NCBI RefSeq assembly: GCF_037392515.1
Contig: NC_090292.1
Coordinates: 43,761,747-43,825,746 of the forward strand
Origin: Haliotis asinina
Taxonomy: Eukaryota > Mollusca > Gastropoda > Lepetellida > Haliotidae
Length of the DNA stretch: 64,000 nt
Direction: 5' to 3'
Within the stretch, counting starts at the first letter, position 1; the number at the start of each line of letters is the position of its first letter. Positions 28,401 through 38,575 of this stretch are shown one piece after another. The notes beneath the pieces are model-generated. The model was not told the origin of the DNA and searched no databases. It saw nothing but the letters and a program-made list of their open reading frames with translations. Made by a program: the position numbers and the translations under genes.

Positions 28401-29686
28401 CCATTCTGGACCAGACAATCCAGTGATTAATAGCATGATAAGTATGGCCATTGGCTCAGATAAAAGAAACTGCTCTGTATCTGTAGAGCGTTAAATGAAA
28501 GTTATAAACTTCTTGTTCATCTCAATGCTATACTTGTATTTCAGACAACGCTACTCCCCAGTTTCAGGTGAAACTGGGGTTTGGCGATAAATCCCTCAAT
28601 GCAACTGCCTATTATGATGACGATACAACAAAGGATGGGAAAAATCAAACACGCATATGGTACCTCGTCAATGAAGCATGTATTCCTCTGCAGCGTGGCC
28701 GGACTGGTCTAGACAGGGGTGAGTGAATGAGTGAATGAGTGAGTGAGTGTGTGTGAGTGAACTTTTGAGAGAGGGGTGGGGTTTTACGCAGGTTATTTTC
28801 TGAACTACTCCACGTATTTGATTTTTTTAATATGTCAGTTAAGTTTCACTCCGGTTGAAACACTATACCGGCAATATCACAACGTTGGACACATTGTACC
28901 TGTGCGGGATCGATCCTGGACCGTCGGCGTGACGAGCGAACAACAAAACTACTCTACCGCCCTCTGATTTTCTGACTTTAAGGAAAAGCTAAAGTGTTTT
29001 ACAAATGCAAAGTCTACCTTGGGAATAACCTGTGTTTGAGAGAAACAAACAAATTGAAATTCAGACTTAAAATTTTGTTAAAACCTGTCGTTGCGATAAT
29101 ATTACCCGCGACAATTATGACTTTCAAACGCAGTAGTATATAAATTATGAGTTATTTTATTTGTTGCATTTGGTTTTTTTTTCAAAACTTTGTTTCCCGT
29201 TGGTTTTACTTTTCACTTTCCTGTCTGTTTTGTTGACAGATAAGTTTCTGGACTCACAGTCGTTCGGATCAATCACCACGGAATACGATGATTCCATATT
29301 CGATATTCCATCGATCTGTCCAACAGTCATTCCCCCGAAGGTAGGCTTCGAACAATTTTATGTTAATATAACTAAAATTGAAAGTTTCACGGAATGACTT
29401 ACCCGTCTTAACGTGTTAGAGGGCATGTTAGGATCCTTTCCTTCACTAGAACATTCCAGTGACTTTTGTGTATAGGTTCGCAGTGCTATGCACACGCATT
29501 CATGGGGCCAAAACTGGCACTTTATAAATATCCCTATCTTCTTACTATTTTCGCAATACATAAGAGTGTGTCATTGGCACAGCAAATGCTTCTTGTTGTC
29601 TATTTCAGAAGAAGACGACAGTGAACTTTTTTGAAGTCATTCGCTACAAGGCTTCCACTGAGAAGTTAAACCAGTCCCGACTGTGA
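25474..29686 (+). CDS. Ependymin-related secreted protein B (EPDR family), six exons
   Basis: Exons: 25474-25617, 27170-27280, 28230-28314, 28545-28718, 29240-29340 and 29609-29686. Every exon has the same length and phase as in gene A, giving 230 residues. The signal peptide is followed by QCCPLGRW; the six mature cysteines of A are all kept. Sequons differ: Asn115, Asn132, Asn147 and Asn226 here, against two in A, so the two proteins may be glycosylated differently. Exon 5 is nearly identical to that of A, while exons 1, 2 and 4 carry most substitutions. Three ATGs in a row open the frame; the first aligns with the A start. No break is visible, so both copies look functional. Confidence 0.93.
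25706..25845 (-). repeat. SINE family A in EPDR B intron 1
   Basis: TTAAACGCCGCACC...GGTCGGTAAATAATCG...GAGCATCGATGACCACAACTGG. Confidence 0.7.
25930..26100 (-). repeat. SINE family B in EPDR B intron 1
   Basis: GGTGAGTGATTTGG tail side, GACTTCACACATTGTACCCA, the box B complement TCGAACTCGG, then CATTAGACTCCCCC. Confidence 0.75.
26183..26258 (-). repeat. SINE family B fragment, truncated at a Tc1 relic
   Basis: TGCAATATTCAAGTAACATCACGACC...AGAAATGGGCTTCAG, then sequence changes abruptly to transposase-like. Confidence 0.65.
26259..26815 (+). mobile_element. Tc1-like transposase relic in EPDR B intron 1
   Basis: N-terminal piece with degraded DNA-binding domain, then HLRNGFLTVTSS near 26385 and RTAFRRLGQH near 26458; then, after an internal deletion of the catalytic core, a C-terminal piece RQTFIQVLREEWNR near 26692-26733. 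Frame changes and stops are present. Gene A has no counterpart, so it arrived after the duplication or was lost from A. Confidence 0.75.
27480..27640 (-). repeat. SINE family A in EPDR B intron 2
   Basis: TCCTGGACCAGACAATCC...CAAGTCAGCGAGCCTGACCA, without a tail. Confidence 0.7.
27840..28082 (-). repeat. Old intronic block plus SINE A fragment shared with EPDR A
   Basis: CAGGGACGAAGTTAGTACAG...ATATATCGAACCGACGAATA and the following SINE A piece match 19150-19393 closely, an unusually well-kept intronic stretch. Confidence 0.65.
28344..28450 (-). repeat. SINE family A fragment in EPDR B intron 3
   Basis: TTTACGCTGCATCC...GTAAATAATCCATTCTGGACCAGAC, paired with 19636. Confidence 0.65.
28840..28970 (-). 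repeat. SINE family B in EPDR B intron 4
   Basis: GGCAATATCACAACGTTGGACACATTGTACC...GTCGGCGTGACGAGCGAAC. Confidence 0.75.
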
Positions 29687-30284
29687 TCCCTACAACCGAT
29701 ATGAAGAAATGTGACATAATTCTCCAGTTATACTGTTTAGAAAGTGGGGGAATGTGAACTTTGGATCTATCAATTTGGATAGAAAGTACAACCCTTAACA
29801 AACTTTCCAAAGAATACTTATGAACGCTCCAACATTTCACTTTATCACCGCCCTAAACACAACGGAGGAGAAGCACGTGCGCAACACAGTAGCCTCAGAA
29901 ACGAGTGTGATATTACATGTTGTTGTTTTTTTTTAGAAGGTCGATAAATCACTACAGACTATTAACTGTGACACTCATCTGAGTGCACTCCAAAAACATT
30001 CACTACTATCTTATCAAACCTGAGTCCCAAGTATATATCTTAGTCATAAATTAGAAAGGACGTTCCCCTACTTTCCTGAGAGTATATTTGATCACGAGTC
30101 CATGTGTTCCCCGCTGTAGTATATGACACGCGTCAAAGTTGTATAAACTATTGCTGACATTTGTGACGAGTTTTGTTCTTGTTTGACGCCGGAAACGGCG
30201 TATGCAGTACTCTGCTGCACGCGTAGTGACACAGTCACGTAAAACTGATGACGTTCTGACTCACTTAGAATTGATCTTCATACC
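29687..30284. other. 3' flank of EPDR B
   Basis: Homologous to the 3' flank of EPDR A, including a run of T near 29925. No gene. Confidence 0.5.
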
Positions 30285-30465
30285 ATCGCTTTTCGTAAGA
30301 GGTGACAAACTCGATGAGGTGGTCAGGCTTGCCGACTTGGTTGACACGTGACACGGTTCCCAATTGCAGGTTGATGCTCATGCTATTGATCATATGATTG
30401 TCAGATTTGATTATTCACAATCCACCGACGTGTAGCTGGAATATTGCTCACTCACTCACACATTC
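30285..30465 (+). repeat. SINE family A inside the duplicated 3' flank
   Basis: CTTTTCGTAAGAGGTGAC...GGTTCCCAATTGCAGG...GCTGGAATATTGCTCACTCAC. Absent from the A flank. Confidence 0.75.
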
Positions 30466-30930
30466 AAGGCTGGTGCCCATTCAATGCAGACTTCAATCCG
30501 TTTGTGACTCACTTTCCGGATATGCCCGGATGTGTCCAGCAAAGTACCACACACAACAATGCCCATCTCGCTCCCCACCTTCTCAAGATAAACGTCTCCT
30601 GGTTATCCCCATTGCAAGGACTTCTACAAAAGGTGAAAGGTCCTTTTCGTATGCACCCTTTACAACCTAAAACCAACTGCCTCAACATGCATGTATGTGT
30701 ACCCCTACACAACTTTCTACTCAATCCTGACAGAAGACTCGCTTCCTAAGATTGAGTACAATACAAGATCCCTTCAATTGTGCTCCACGTTTCACTGTTC
30801 TTTCGTTACCTCTTAGTGTCTATTTATGTATGTAATGCCCTCCGCTTTGTTCGTGTTGTGTATTGAAAATATCGCATTGCTAGCGTATTATATCTGTATC
30901 ATTTGCGAGTGAGTGATTTATTGCCATAAT

Positions 30931-30983
30931 ATGTCAACCATTATGTCAACCATTATGTCAACCATTATGTCAACCATTATGTG
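30931..30983. repeat. 12-bp tandem repeat
   Basis: ATGTCAACCATT occurs four times exactly, plus a partial unit. Confidence 0.95.
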
Positions 30984-31234
30984 ACAAAAACAATTACATA
31001 TGTAAGTTATATGATAAAATCTCCCAACAGTGGCCAATGAAAAAAATAATTAGATTGTCACAACATGCCAGCATGCCAACATGCCCTGAATAGGGGTTTA
31101 ATGTTAAAGTTACATTTTAGTTTTACGCCTCTTTGTCATTATCTAGCTATCTACCTACATTTGAGTCATATCTATCTCCATTTTTTCGTGTGTGTTGTGA
31201 TGAGTAGTGACGTTATGTTGTCATAATGCGATAT

Positions 31235-31385
31235 ATGAGTGAGTGAGTGAATTTGCTTTTACGCCGCTTTTAACAATATTCCAGCAATATCATGGCGATG
31301 GACGCTAGAAATGGGTTCACACATACTACCCATCGAACCCGGGAAACGAGCGAACGCTTGCGCGAATTGGCTACCTCACTGCCGT
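31235..31385 (-). repeat. SINE family B
   Basis: GAGTGAGTGAATTTGCTTTTACGCCGC...ATATCATGGCGATGG...CATCGAACCCGGG. Confidence 0.75.
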
Positions 31386-31529
31386 ATCCAAGAAGGTAGG
31401 GTAGAAGAATCGGAACTGACTCATTACAAGACAATTCAGAAAAGTTAAACAGGCAATCGCAGCTGTCACGAGTGACATCTTGGTTCAATCCGCAAACATA
31501 TGTTCGACGTCGTGTGTAAGTATCAATGA

Positions 31530-31665
31530 GTGAGTGAATTTAGTTTTGTGTGACTGAACAACGGAAAGCTTTAAACTCCCTCGGAGTTTACTTTAACTCC
31601 GCTTTTAGGAATATTATGACAATATCAGGGCGGGGAGCACTAGAAATGGGTTCACATGGTTCATT
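31530..31665 (-). repeat. SINE family B with an insertion near its tail
   Basis: The GAGTGAGTGAATTTAGTTTTG tail part is separated from TAACTCCGCTTTTAGGAATATT by about 50 bp of other sequence; the head part is missing. Confidence 0.6.
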
Positions 31666-32036
31666 ACCGAAATGTCGACCTTCTAAAGAGTGTAAAAACA
31701 AAAAGACAAGGGAGAAGTCGACAGTCTCTGAACAGCACTGACGGGTTACGATGGGATTAAAATGTTGTTAGAGTTACATGGGTTATACAGAAAACAGGAA
31801 CGACTAACAAGCGGATTCAGCCTTTAGTCATTTTTGTACACCTTTCGCTACATTTGATGGCAATGTCCGACTAATTCTTCATTCCTTGAAAATAATAGAG
31901 CCGAGGCCCCGGAGGGACAGAGGCATGTTATTTTTTAAGGACTGGGGAATTACGTGGATGTTACCATACTACTAAAGTTACACTTAAAGTATTGGAAATG
32001 TTTCTGTTATCAGAATTGATAAGCACAGGCTGCAGG
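31666..32036. other. No gene recognised
   Basis: Unique sequence without motif-bearing frames. Confidence 0.4.
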
Positions 32037-32071
32037 CACTACTACTACTACTACTATTACTACTACTACTG

Positions 32072-32108
<37 letters not shown>

Positions 32109-32471
32109 GGCTGCTACTACTACTACTACTGGTACTACTGCTGCAACTACTACTACTACTACTGATACTACTGCTACTGCTACTACTACTACAACTGGTA
32201 CTACTGCTGCAACTACTACTACTACTGATACTACTACTACTGCTGCTGCTGCGGCTACTACTACTACTACTGGTACTACTGGTACAACTACTACCACTAC
32301 TGATACTACTACTACTACTGATTCCACTACAACTACTGATACTACTACGACAACTACTACTACTACTACCACTGCTACTACAACAAGTGCTACCACCACT
32401 GCTAATGCGACTATACTACGGCTACCTGTGCTGCTACTGCTGCTGCTACTACTACGACTACTAATGCTAAA
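32037..32471. repeat. (ACT)n/(GCT)n trinucleotide array
   Basis: About 430 bp of mixed ACT/GCT triplets; poly-Val-like frames on the minus strand are artefacts. Confidence 0.95.
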
Positions 32472-32599
32472 TAAAAATTAAAGGAGCTGGGATCAGTCAG
32501 CCAGCTCTTTCAGATCTACGGGTCATTGATCCACTCAAAACTAGAAAACGGTTCGATTATCTGTGGTGGAGCATATCGCATTTATTTTTTGAATCTGTG

Positions 32600-33030
32600 G
32601 GCATGATGGACGAACTGCCTCTGAGGTTCAAAGATAATGATTCAGTGAGGTTGAGGTGTGGAGCTCGAGCCCACCTGTCACCAGGTGCAAAAACCTTGGA
32701 GTCCACTTTGTGTGCCGGCTCTTTCTTTCTTTCAACACTGGACAGTACTCTCTACGTGGAAACACCTAGGCGGAAGTACAGCAACGTGCAGTAAACTTGG
32801 ACACTGTACTGTGAAATTGTCTTCCAGTCCACCCAACTGTGAATGGGTTAATCTTGAGGATGAGAAAGCCACTATAACTGGGTGCGCCTAGTGGCTGCAA
32901 GAGTTGTATGAACCCCAGCGAGTTGAGAGTGATAATTGATAAACTGGCATTCAATGATCGAAGGAAAAAATTACAAACGCCTTGTGCATGTACTTGTTGC
33001 GTGGATACCTGCTCCATATAAATATGATAA
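32600..33030 (+). repeat. Retroposon with LINE-like 3' end
   Basis: The 3' half (GCAAGAGTTGTATGAACCCC ... CGCCTTGTGCATG ... TATAAATATGATAAAGATAA) matches 60085-60246. The TATAAAT ending and short GATAAA-type tail resemble SINEs mobilised by L2/CR1-type LINEs. The 5' half is not assigned. Confidence 0.55.
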
Positions 33031-33124
33031 AGATAATAGCGCCAGGATCACCCAAACCCTTCTCTGCTGCATATCAATCTAAATCTGTAAAACATAATAT
33101 TAATCGAAACACAAACACATCACA

Positions 33125-33308
33125 TTACGATCAGTAAATAATCGAGTCTTTACCAGACCATCCAGGGATCAACAGCATGAACATGGATCTAAGCAAACGG
33201 GATACAATGCCACCATGTTTGACCAAGGCAGCAAGTCTGACCTCCAGATCCCATTAGTCGCCTCTTACGCTCCGCAGGGATTACTGGAGAGCAGTTCTAA
33301 TCTGGAAC
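33125..33308 (-). repeat. SINE family A
   Basis: CAGTAAATAATCGAGTC...CAGGGATCAACAGCATGAAC...CTCCAGATCCCATTAGTCG. Confidence 0.75.
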
Positions 33309-33337
33309 TCCATGGATACTTTCGCCTATATGAATTA

Positions 33338-33513
33338 CAGTGGAAGCTTTTAAAACCAGCATTTGCCTAACCCAGCAAGTTGTCAACACTGGCATATAAT
33401 CTCAGTCCCATCCATGGCTTGTACAAGAATCGTCAGCTCCATAATCCGCCACGTTGTCTAAATTGGATTATTTCTTCAGTCCCAGTGGGTGCCGGTTTAG
33501 ACAGCTTCCACCC
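33338..33513. mobile_element. 176-bp MITE with CAGTGGAAGCTG-type ends (M1)
   Basis: Left CAGTGGAAGCTTTTAAAACC and right GGTTTAGACAGCTTCCACC are inverted, flanked by TA. The CAGT-type ends and TA target fit pogo/Tigger-like elements; this is inference as no transposase is present. Other copies: 37500, 40374 and 54512. Confidence 0.75.
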
Positions 33514-33611
33514 TATTATAAATGTACTCAGAACATCTGAATTACGAAGAGCTTTCTTAAAACCAAAGTTGAATGCTGCTGAGACCTGTTGCAATTCTAT
33601 GAAAGTGTATT

Positions 33612-34062
33612 AGGGCCACGGTAATTATACATACTATCTTCTTCGAAGGACTTATTATCTCCTACGTAGACGATACGTAATCGATCCTAAGACCTACATA
33701 GGAGATACTAAGTCCTACGTAGATGATACTAAGTCCTTCGTAGAAGATAGCATGTCCTACGTAGGAGATAGTGACACTACTACGCTTCCGTACCTGTCAA
33801 ATATTCAGAAAGATAAGTTTACGGATCAACTGCACCTTTATTCGTTTCGTTATATGTGGATTCTAATGTCGTTGTCAAGCAAGTGATGACATCTATTCCG
33901 TACGGAAGCGTATAAGGGCCACGGTGAAAAAGTTTGTCACTATCTCCTACGTAGGAAATACTAAGTCCTACGTAGGAGGTAGTAAGTCCTACGTAGGCCT
34001 TACTATCTCCTATGTAGGACTTGGTATCTCCTACGTAGGACATACTATCTGCCGCGAAGTAC
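33612..34062. repeat. Snap-back element of 21-bp palindrome-cored repeats
   Basis: Two clusters (about 33660-33775 and 33945-34060) of 21-bp units with the self-complementary core TCCTACGTAGGA. GGGCCACGGT occurs at 33613 and 33916. Between the clusters, GGAGATAGTGAC and ACGCTTCCGTAC pair with GTACGGAAGCG and GTCACTATCTCC near 33899-33945, giving a long hairpin. Because the unit is 21 bp, both strands read repeated SYVGDTK-like heptads. I take this as a non-coding mobile or satellite element. Confidence 0.75.
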
Positions 34063-35260
34063 TTAATATACTCTTTAAAAAAGTAGGGGATCTTCTATTC
34101 CAGAAGTTAATGTCATTAGAATCTATTTCGAAATTATCAAAAATATTAAATTATTGAATTACTAAATTACAATTGAGCGTTGCTGTATTGAGATTATATT
34201 AAATACACGAGGCAAATTAGTTATATGGTAGTTATTCTTAATCTAACCGTGAAATTGCTATTTGTTTATTGATGAGTTTTACTTTAAAAATTGTATCAAT
34301 AGTACTCATGTCATTAAATTATCACTAAACGCACTTGATAACTGTTTGTAATAAAACGAGGCAATAAAACAGTTTAGTTTGATAAGCTCGGGGGGTAAAC
34401 TCCAGAAATAAACAGGGGATTTTGTTAAATAAACTTTATCAAAACGTAAGTGCAATTCATTTTGCTAAAACAAACACAAATAGGTGAGAAATAAATTCTC
34501 TTGTTAGGATAAATAAAAGGAAGACTGTATACGTTTGAATTTAATACCAGTGTGAAACAATAACAAAACGGAAAACGCAATATTGAGATGCCCCCTAGAA
34601 GGTGGTATCGCTTATAATGGAGAGAACCTCGGCTCCCAGCACACATCTGACGATCACCTGGAATCATGCTGGGGTGCATAGTCCTGTTGTCCGTCTTGTC
34701 CACTTGTGTGTGGGGGGGGGGAAGATGTCTGCAGTGCCCCTGATAAGTGGTTTGCCCACAGGATATCGGCCGGCCTTGTTCTGAAAACATTAGACGGCCG
34801 ATGACGTAAGATTTCTCCTCCTTTTATCGACTGCACATACATTGACAGAACGGGTGTTCGCTCCAATCACTGGATAGTCTGATCCCTATTCGAGCCTCCA
34901 CTGCCATCAAACAGGGGAAATATTGCTGAGTGAGGTTTTACACAAACAAAGTGTCAGTAATCTGATTATTGAACGGACAATCTCGTGACCATCGTCCCTA
35001 GATGTGGGTGAGAAACACTTGGTGCCAACTATTGATCTATCACTCCGCCTTTTAGCTTATACCGGACAGCAAATGAAACGCTAAAAGAAACGCAACCCTG
35101 TTCTTGTCAAGCTTTTATTACAAGAAATAAACATGAACGCTTACTTTTATCAGATTTCGTTTGTTTCTTTTCTTTTGCAGTTCAGTATATGTGGGTTATA
35201 AAAGATCTGGTAACTTACACATACATGTTTGTATTTAATATTTGTTATTTCCAATTTCAG
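34063..35260. other. No gene recognised; possible site of EPDR C exon 1
   Basis: AT-rich to about 34600, then mixed. A first exon with signal peptide is expected upstream of 35261 by analogy with EPDR A/B, but none was found. Confidence 0.4.
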
Positions 35261-35364
35261 GGGAATGCAGAAGAATACTACGACACCGCCAATGAAACAT
35301 CGGTCGTCGTTAGCAACTACAGCCTTGATCTAAGATCCGGGTTAGACTTGATCTTCAGCGTGAG

Positions 35365-35527
35365 TAAGTGAGTGAGTTTAGTTTTAAGCCGCTCTCAGCA
35401 ATATTCCAGCTATATGGCGGCGGTCTGTAAATAATCGAGTCTTGACCATCCGATCCTGTTAGTCGCCTCTTACGGCAAGCATAGTCGCCTTTTATGGCAA
35501 CCATCGGTTGCTGAAGGCCTATTCTAA
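35365..35527 (-). repeat. SINE family A at the EPDR C exon 2 donor
   Basis: GTGAGTGAGTTTAGTTTTAAGCC begins about 5 bp after the donor at 35360, so the tail abuts the splice site. A middle block is deleted. Confidence 0.8.
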
Positions 35528-36167
35528 CCAATGACCTTCACTTGTCTGATATTCAGCAGCCCATGATAGTATAACAGGCTACTTTAGGAACCGGTTGGTC
35601 TGGCTTGCTGACTTGGTTTTGCTGGAACTTTATCAGCCGAAATTGTCTTAACTGTAACGCCATTACAATACCACTTTTCATTTTATTGTTTATCACGATT
35701 TTAGGATCTATTGTAAACCAAAAGTAACGGTGTTCTTTTGTCCGATTGACTTGATTGACATTATTGAATGGTATTCGGTTCTCTGAGATTGCAAGAATAT
35801 TCGATTCATAATAATAATAACAATTCCAGTGTGTTGCTACATCAAGAGTAGTGCTGACGTCATACAAATTACATCGTGACGTAAATTCGGAATGACGTTA
35901 CAAATAAGCACTTCCAGATGCTACCGTAACAGCAGGCCTAAACATGGTCCTTTTGACGTTAGTTCCTTCCCGTCCTCGATGTCAATGTATGCAGACCGAA
36001 ATGCGCGTGTTGACCTTTTGGTTTATTTTTGTGTTTACAATGTGAATAAACAACTTGTGTTGGTCAATGTCCGGGTGTTACTGAGCATTTGAAAGACAGG
36101 TGTATTTCATTTGAAACCTCCTTCTGTTTCAGCATTTGAGCATCGAACTATGCTGCACCTGTGTTTG

Positions 36168-36330
36168 AGAGAGGCGACTTACGGGATCGGTGGGTTAGGT
36201 TCGTTGACTTGGTTAACACATGTACCGGTGTGCCAACTGCGAAGATCAATGCTCATGCTATTGCTCACTGGATTGACTGATCAAGACTCGATATTATACA
36301 CACTACCATCATGCACCTGGAATATATTTG
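36168..36330 (+). repeat. SINE family A in EPDR C
   Basis: GGCGACTTACGGGATCGGTGG...GATCAATGCTCATGC...CACCTGGAATAT. It starts right after an exon-like piece at 36133. Confidence 0.75.
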
Positions 36331-36583
36331 AAGATGGTGTTAATCGAGGATCAACCGATTACCTGTGGTTCAGATCCCATTTAAGCATCGAGTGGACGTG
36401 AACATTCGCTGCATAAACTTGTACAACTGACCAACGCTCAAAAATATCTTCGAAACAAGCTAAACAGGTCAACGTATCCCAACAACCTAGATCTAGTGTC
36501 TGTGAGATGCATTTAGAAGTTGGACCAGTAAGGAAGAATCACAATAATTGGATGGACAACTTCTTTGTTGCCATGATAGCGAA

Positions 36584-36837
36584 TGAGTTTAGTTTTACGC
36601 CGCACTCAGCAATATTCCAGCCGGCGGACGGTAAGTAATCGAGTCTGGACTAGACAATCCAGTGATCAACAACATAAACATCGATCTGCTCAATTGGGAA
36701 CTGATGACATGTGTCAACCAAGTCAGCGAGCCTGACCACCCGATCCCGTTAGTCGCCACTTACGGCAAGCATAGTCACCTTTTACGGCAAGCAATGGTTT
36801 TGCTGAAAGTATCTTGTATCCAGGACCTTCACGGGTT
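36584..36837 (-). repeat. SINE family A, near full length, in EPDR C
   Basis: GAGTTTAGTTTTACGCCGCAC through CAGGACCTTCACGGGTT; a few bases are deleted in the ATGGCGGCGG block. Confidence 0.85.
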
Positions 36838-37403
36838 GCTATGATAACGACGTTCCGGTGTAGGTTCTGAAACCGTTATGAAGGATGTGATGAACGAGAA
36901 GATAAAGAGAAGATAAAGAGAAGATAATGTACAATTTAGAGAGGATTTTTTCACAATACAATTAGGAGTTAGGAAATCGGACACAATACCAACACGTCCG
37001 CTTTGGTAGATAAGCGGAGGGGTTATAAAAATGTGGACGTACACATAAGCAAGAGATGGGGATCGAGGCTCAGTCACAGGAGTGTGTCACAGGAGAAAAA
37101 GAGAACACGCCCACAGCAGTGTCTGGTCCAATTTACAAACAATACTTGGAAGATCTGCTGACTAAATACATTTCTGTTACTTCAAGTCACAAGGGTGCTA
37201 CTGAGTCATTTCTTTTTCAGATAACTTCCAAAAAGATTTTGATTTTACTCTTGCATGCGGAAGTAACACGCTGTCGTCAACAACCTACAGTGAAGATACA
37301 GACACTGTTATAGATATCGTTCAAGTCACGAAAGACTGCATTCCGGTACAATTATATAGCATTGGACAAGACACAAGTAAGTAGCACCTGGCCAAAGTGA
37401 GTA

Positions 37404-37674
37404 CAGTGGAAGCTGTTAAAACCGGCATTTGTCCAATCCGGCAAGTTGTAATCACTGGCATGTAATCTCAGTCCCATCCGTGGCTTGTTCATATATCATC
37501 AGTGGAAGCTGTCTAAACCGGCACTCATTGGGACTGAAGAAATAATCCAGTTTAGACAATGTGCAGGATTATGGAGCTGATGATATATGTACAAGCCATG
37601 TGTGGGATTGAGATTATATGCCAGTGTTGACAACTTGCCGGATTGGTCAAATGCTGGTTTAACAGCTTCCTCTG
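37404..37674. mobile_element. MITE M1: partial copy fused head-on to a full copy
   Basis: 37404-37499 is the left 96 bp of M1; 37500-37674 is a complete inverted-orientation M1 starting CAGTGGAAGCTG and ending before TA at 37675. The junction falls at a shared CAG. Confidence 0.75.
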
Positions 37675-37679
37675 TATAT

Positions 37680-37760
37680 CCATGGGGGAAATCGAACCCG
37701 GTCCTTTGGCGTGACGAGCGAACGCTTTTACCTCCAGCCTACCCGACCACCTTGCACGTT
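37680..37760 (-). repeat. SINE family B fragment
   Basis: ATGGGGGAAATCGAACCCGG...GGCGTGACGAGCGAACGC, head part only. Confidence 0.7.
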
Positions 37761-37969
37761 GCGAGTGAATGTGTGCTTCATTGACAAAGTGTCATGACCA
37801 TGTTTGGTGTGTCATGAGTATCACTTGACATGTCAGTAGACACGGCACTAAATGTGCGTACACTCATATGCGCACATGTATGCACGTTCATTAGTGCAAT
37901 CATCTTGAAACGTGTGATCAAAACCGGACGAAATTAACTCGTACCAGGCGGCTAACTAGACATGGGCTC

Positions 37970-38105
37970 TCTCGGTTGACACATTTCAATAGTATCGAAC
38001 TATGTTCATGCTGTTGATCACTGGATTGTCTGGTCCATAATCGAATATTTACATATCGATGCATCTGGAATATTGCTGAGTGCGGTGTAAAAATGCACTC
38101 ACTCG
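37970..38105 (+). repeat. SINE family A, 3' part
   Basis: GTTCATGCTGTTGATCACTGG...GGAATATTGCTGAGTGCGG...CACTCACTC, upstream of EPDR C exon 5. Confidence 0.75.
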
Positions 38106-38281
38106 TTTGGGTAATATTTAAACCCTCGCCACCTCAAAGTGATCCTATGAATGAATAGTTAGTTATCCTATCGGAAGATGTTTGTTTAAAACGGAGTAAC
38201 TTTGTACACATCTGTATTCAGACTATTTCCTTGAGACAGCTGAGTATTCAACATTCGGTTCAGGTTTCGACGAATCCATCT

Positions 38282-38575
38282 TTGAACCCCTGATTACTGT
38301 CCAGTGAGTACCGAGGTAGGTGATATCATTTTAAAGGCTGATTACCGTCCGGTGTGTACAAAGGTAGGTGGTATCATTTTAAGAAGCTTTAACAAGCTGA
38401 TATCGTTTGAAAAGCTGATTACTGCCCAGAGTGTGCAGAAGGTGGGTTATGTCATTTCTGAAGGCTGCTTACCGCCCAGAGTGTCCAGACGTGGGTGACA
38501 CCATTGCAAAAGCTATTTACTGCGAAGTGTTTTCAGAGGCTGGTGATATCATTTTGAAAGATGAATCTCAATGTA
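38282..38575 (+). repeat. ~48-bp minisatellite covering a splice donor
   Basis: About five units beginning CTGATTACTGTCCAGTGAG, each carrying a GGTAGGT/GGTGGGT-like donor motif and TATCATTTT. The first unit contains the end of EPDR C exon 5. Confidence 0.75.

Larger units (their letters stand above)
24185..30640 (+). repeat. Segmental duplication, copy 2 (EPDR gene B)
   Basis: Partner of 16045-22900. It carries the upstream block, the TATA-like box at the same spacing, identical exon lengths and a matching 3' flank (TGTATAAACTAT, TTTGTTCTTGTTTGACGCCGG). It differs by a Tc1 relic in intron 1 and loss of some SINE copies. Confidence 0.85.
35261..38307 (+). pseudogene. Third EPDR copy (C), diverged and probably broken
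   Basis: Three exons align with EPDR A/B in order and phase. 35261-35359 (EEYYDTANET..., exon 2, phase 0-0), 37221-37376 (DFTLACGSNTLSSTTYSEDT...TKDCIPVQ, exon 4, phase 1-1) and 38222-38303 (YFLETAEYSTFGSGFDESIFEP, exon 5). No exon 1 or convincing exon 3 was found; a SINE A lies where exon 3 should be, after a fragment at 36133. In exon 5 the SICP cysteine is missing and a TGA follows LITVQ at 38305. Splicing at GTGAGT (38304) would change the phase, and joining to 39320 then stops at once. The open exons and kept splice sites mean it decayed recently or makes a shortened product; expression data would decide. Confidence 0.65.

Noticed and set aside
33819-34157. Frames with SYVGDTK heptads
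   Set aside because: Both strands give the same heptads because the unit is a palindrome of 21 bp; no start context, splice sites or flanking domain.
36133-36168. Exon 3 of EPDR C after TTCTGTTTCAG
   Set aside because: The expected 85-nt exon is not there; the frame stops after eleven residues and SINE sequence follows. Kept only as a possible fragment.
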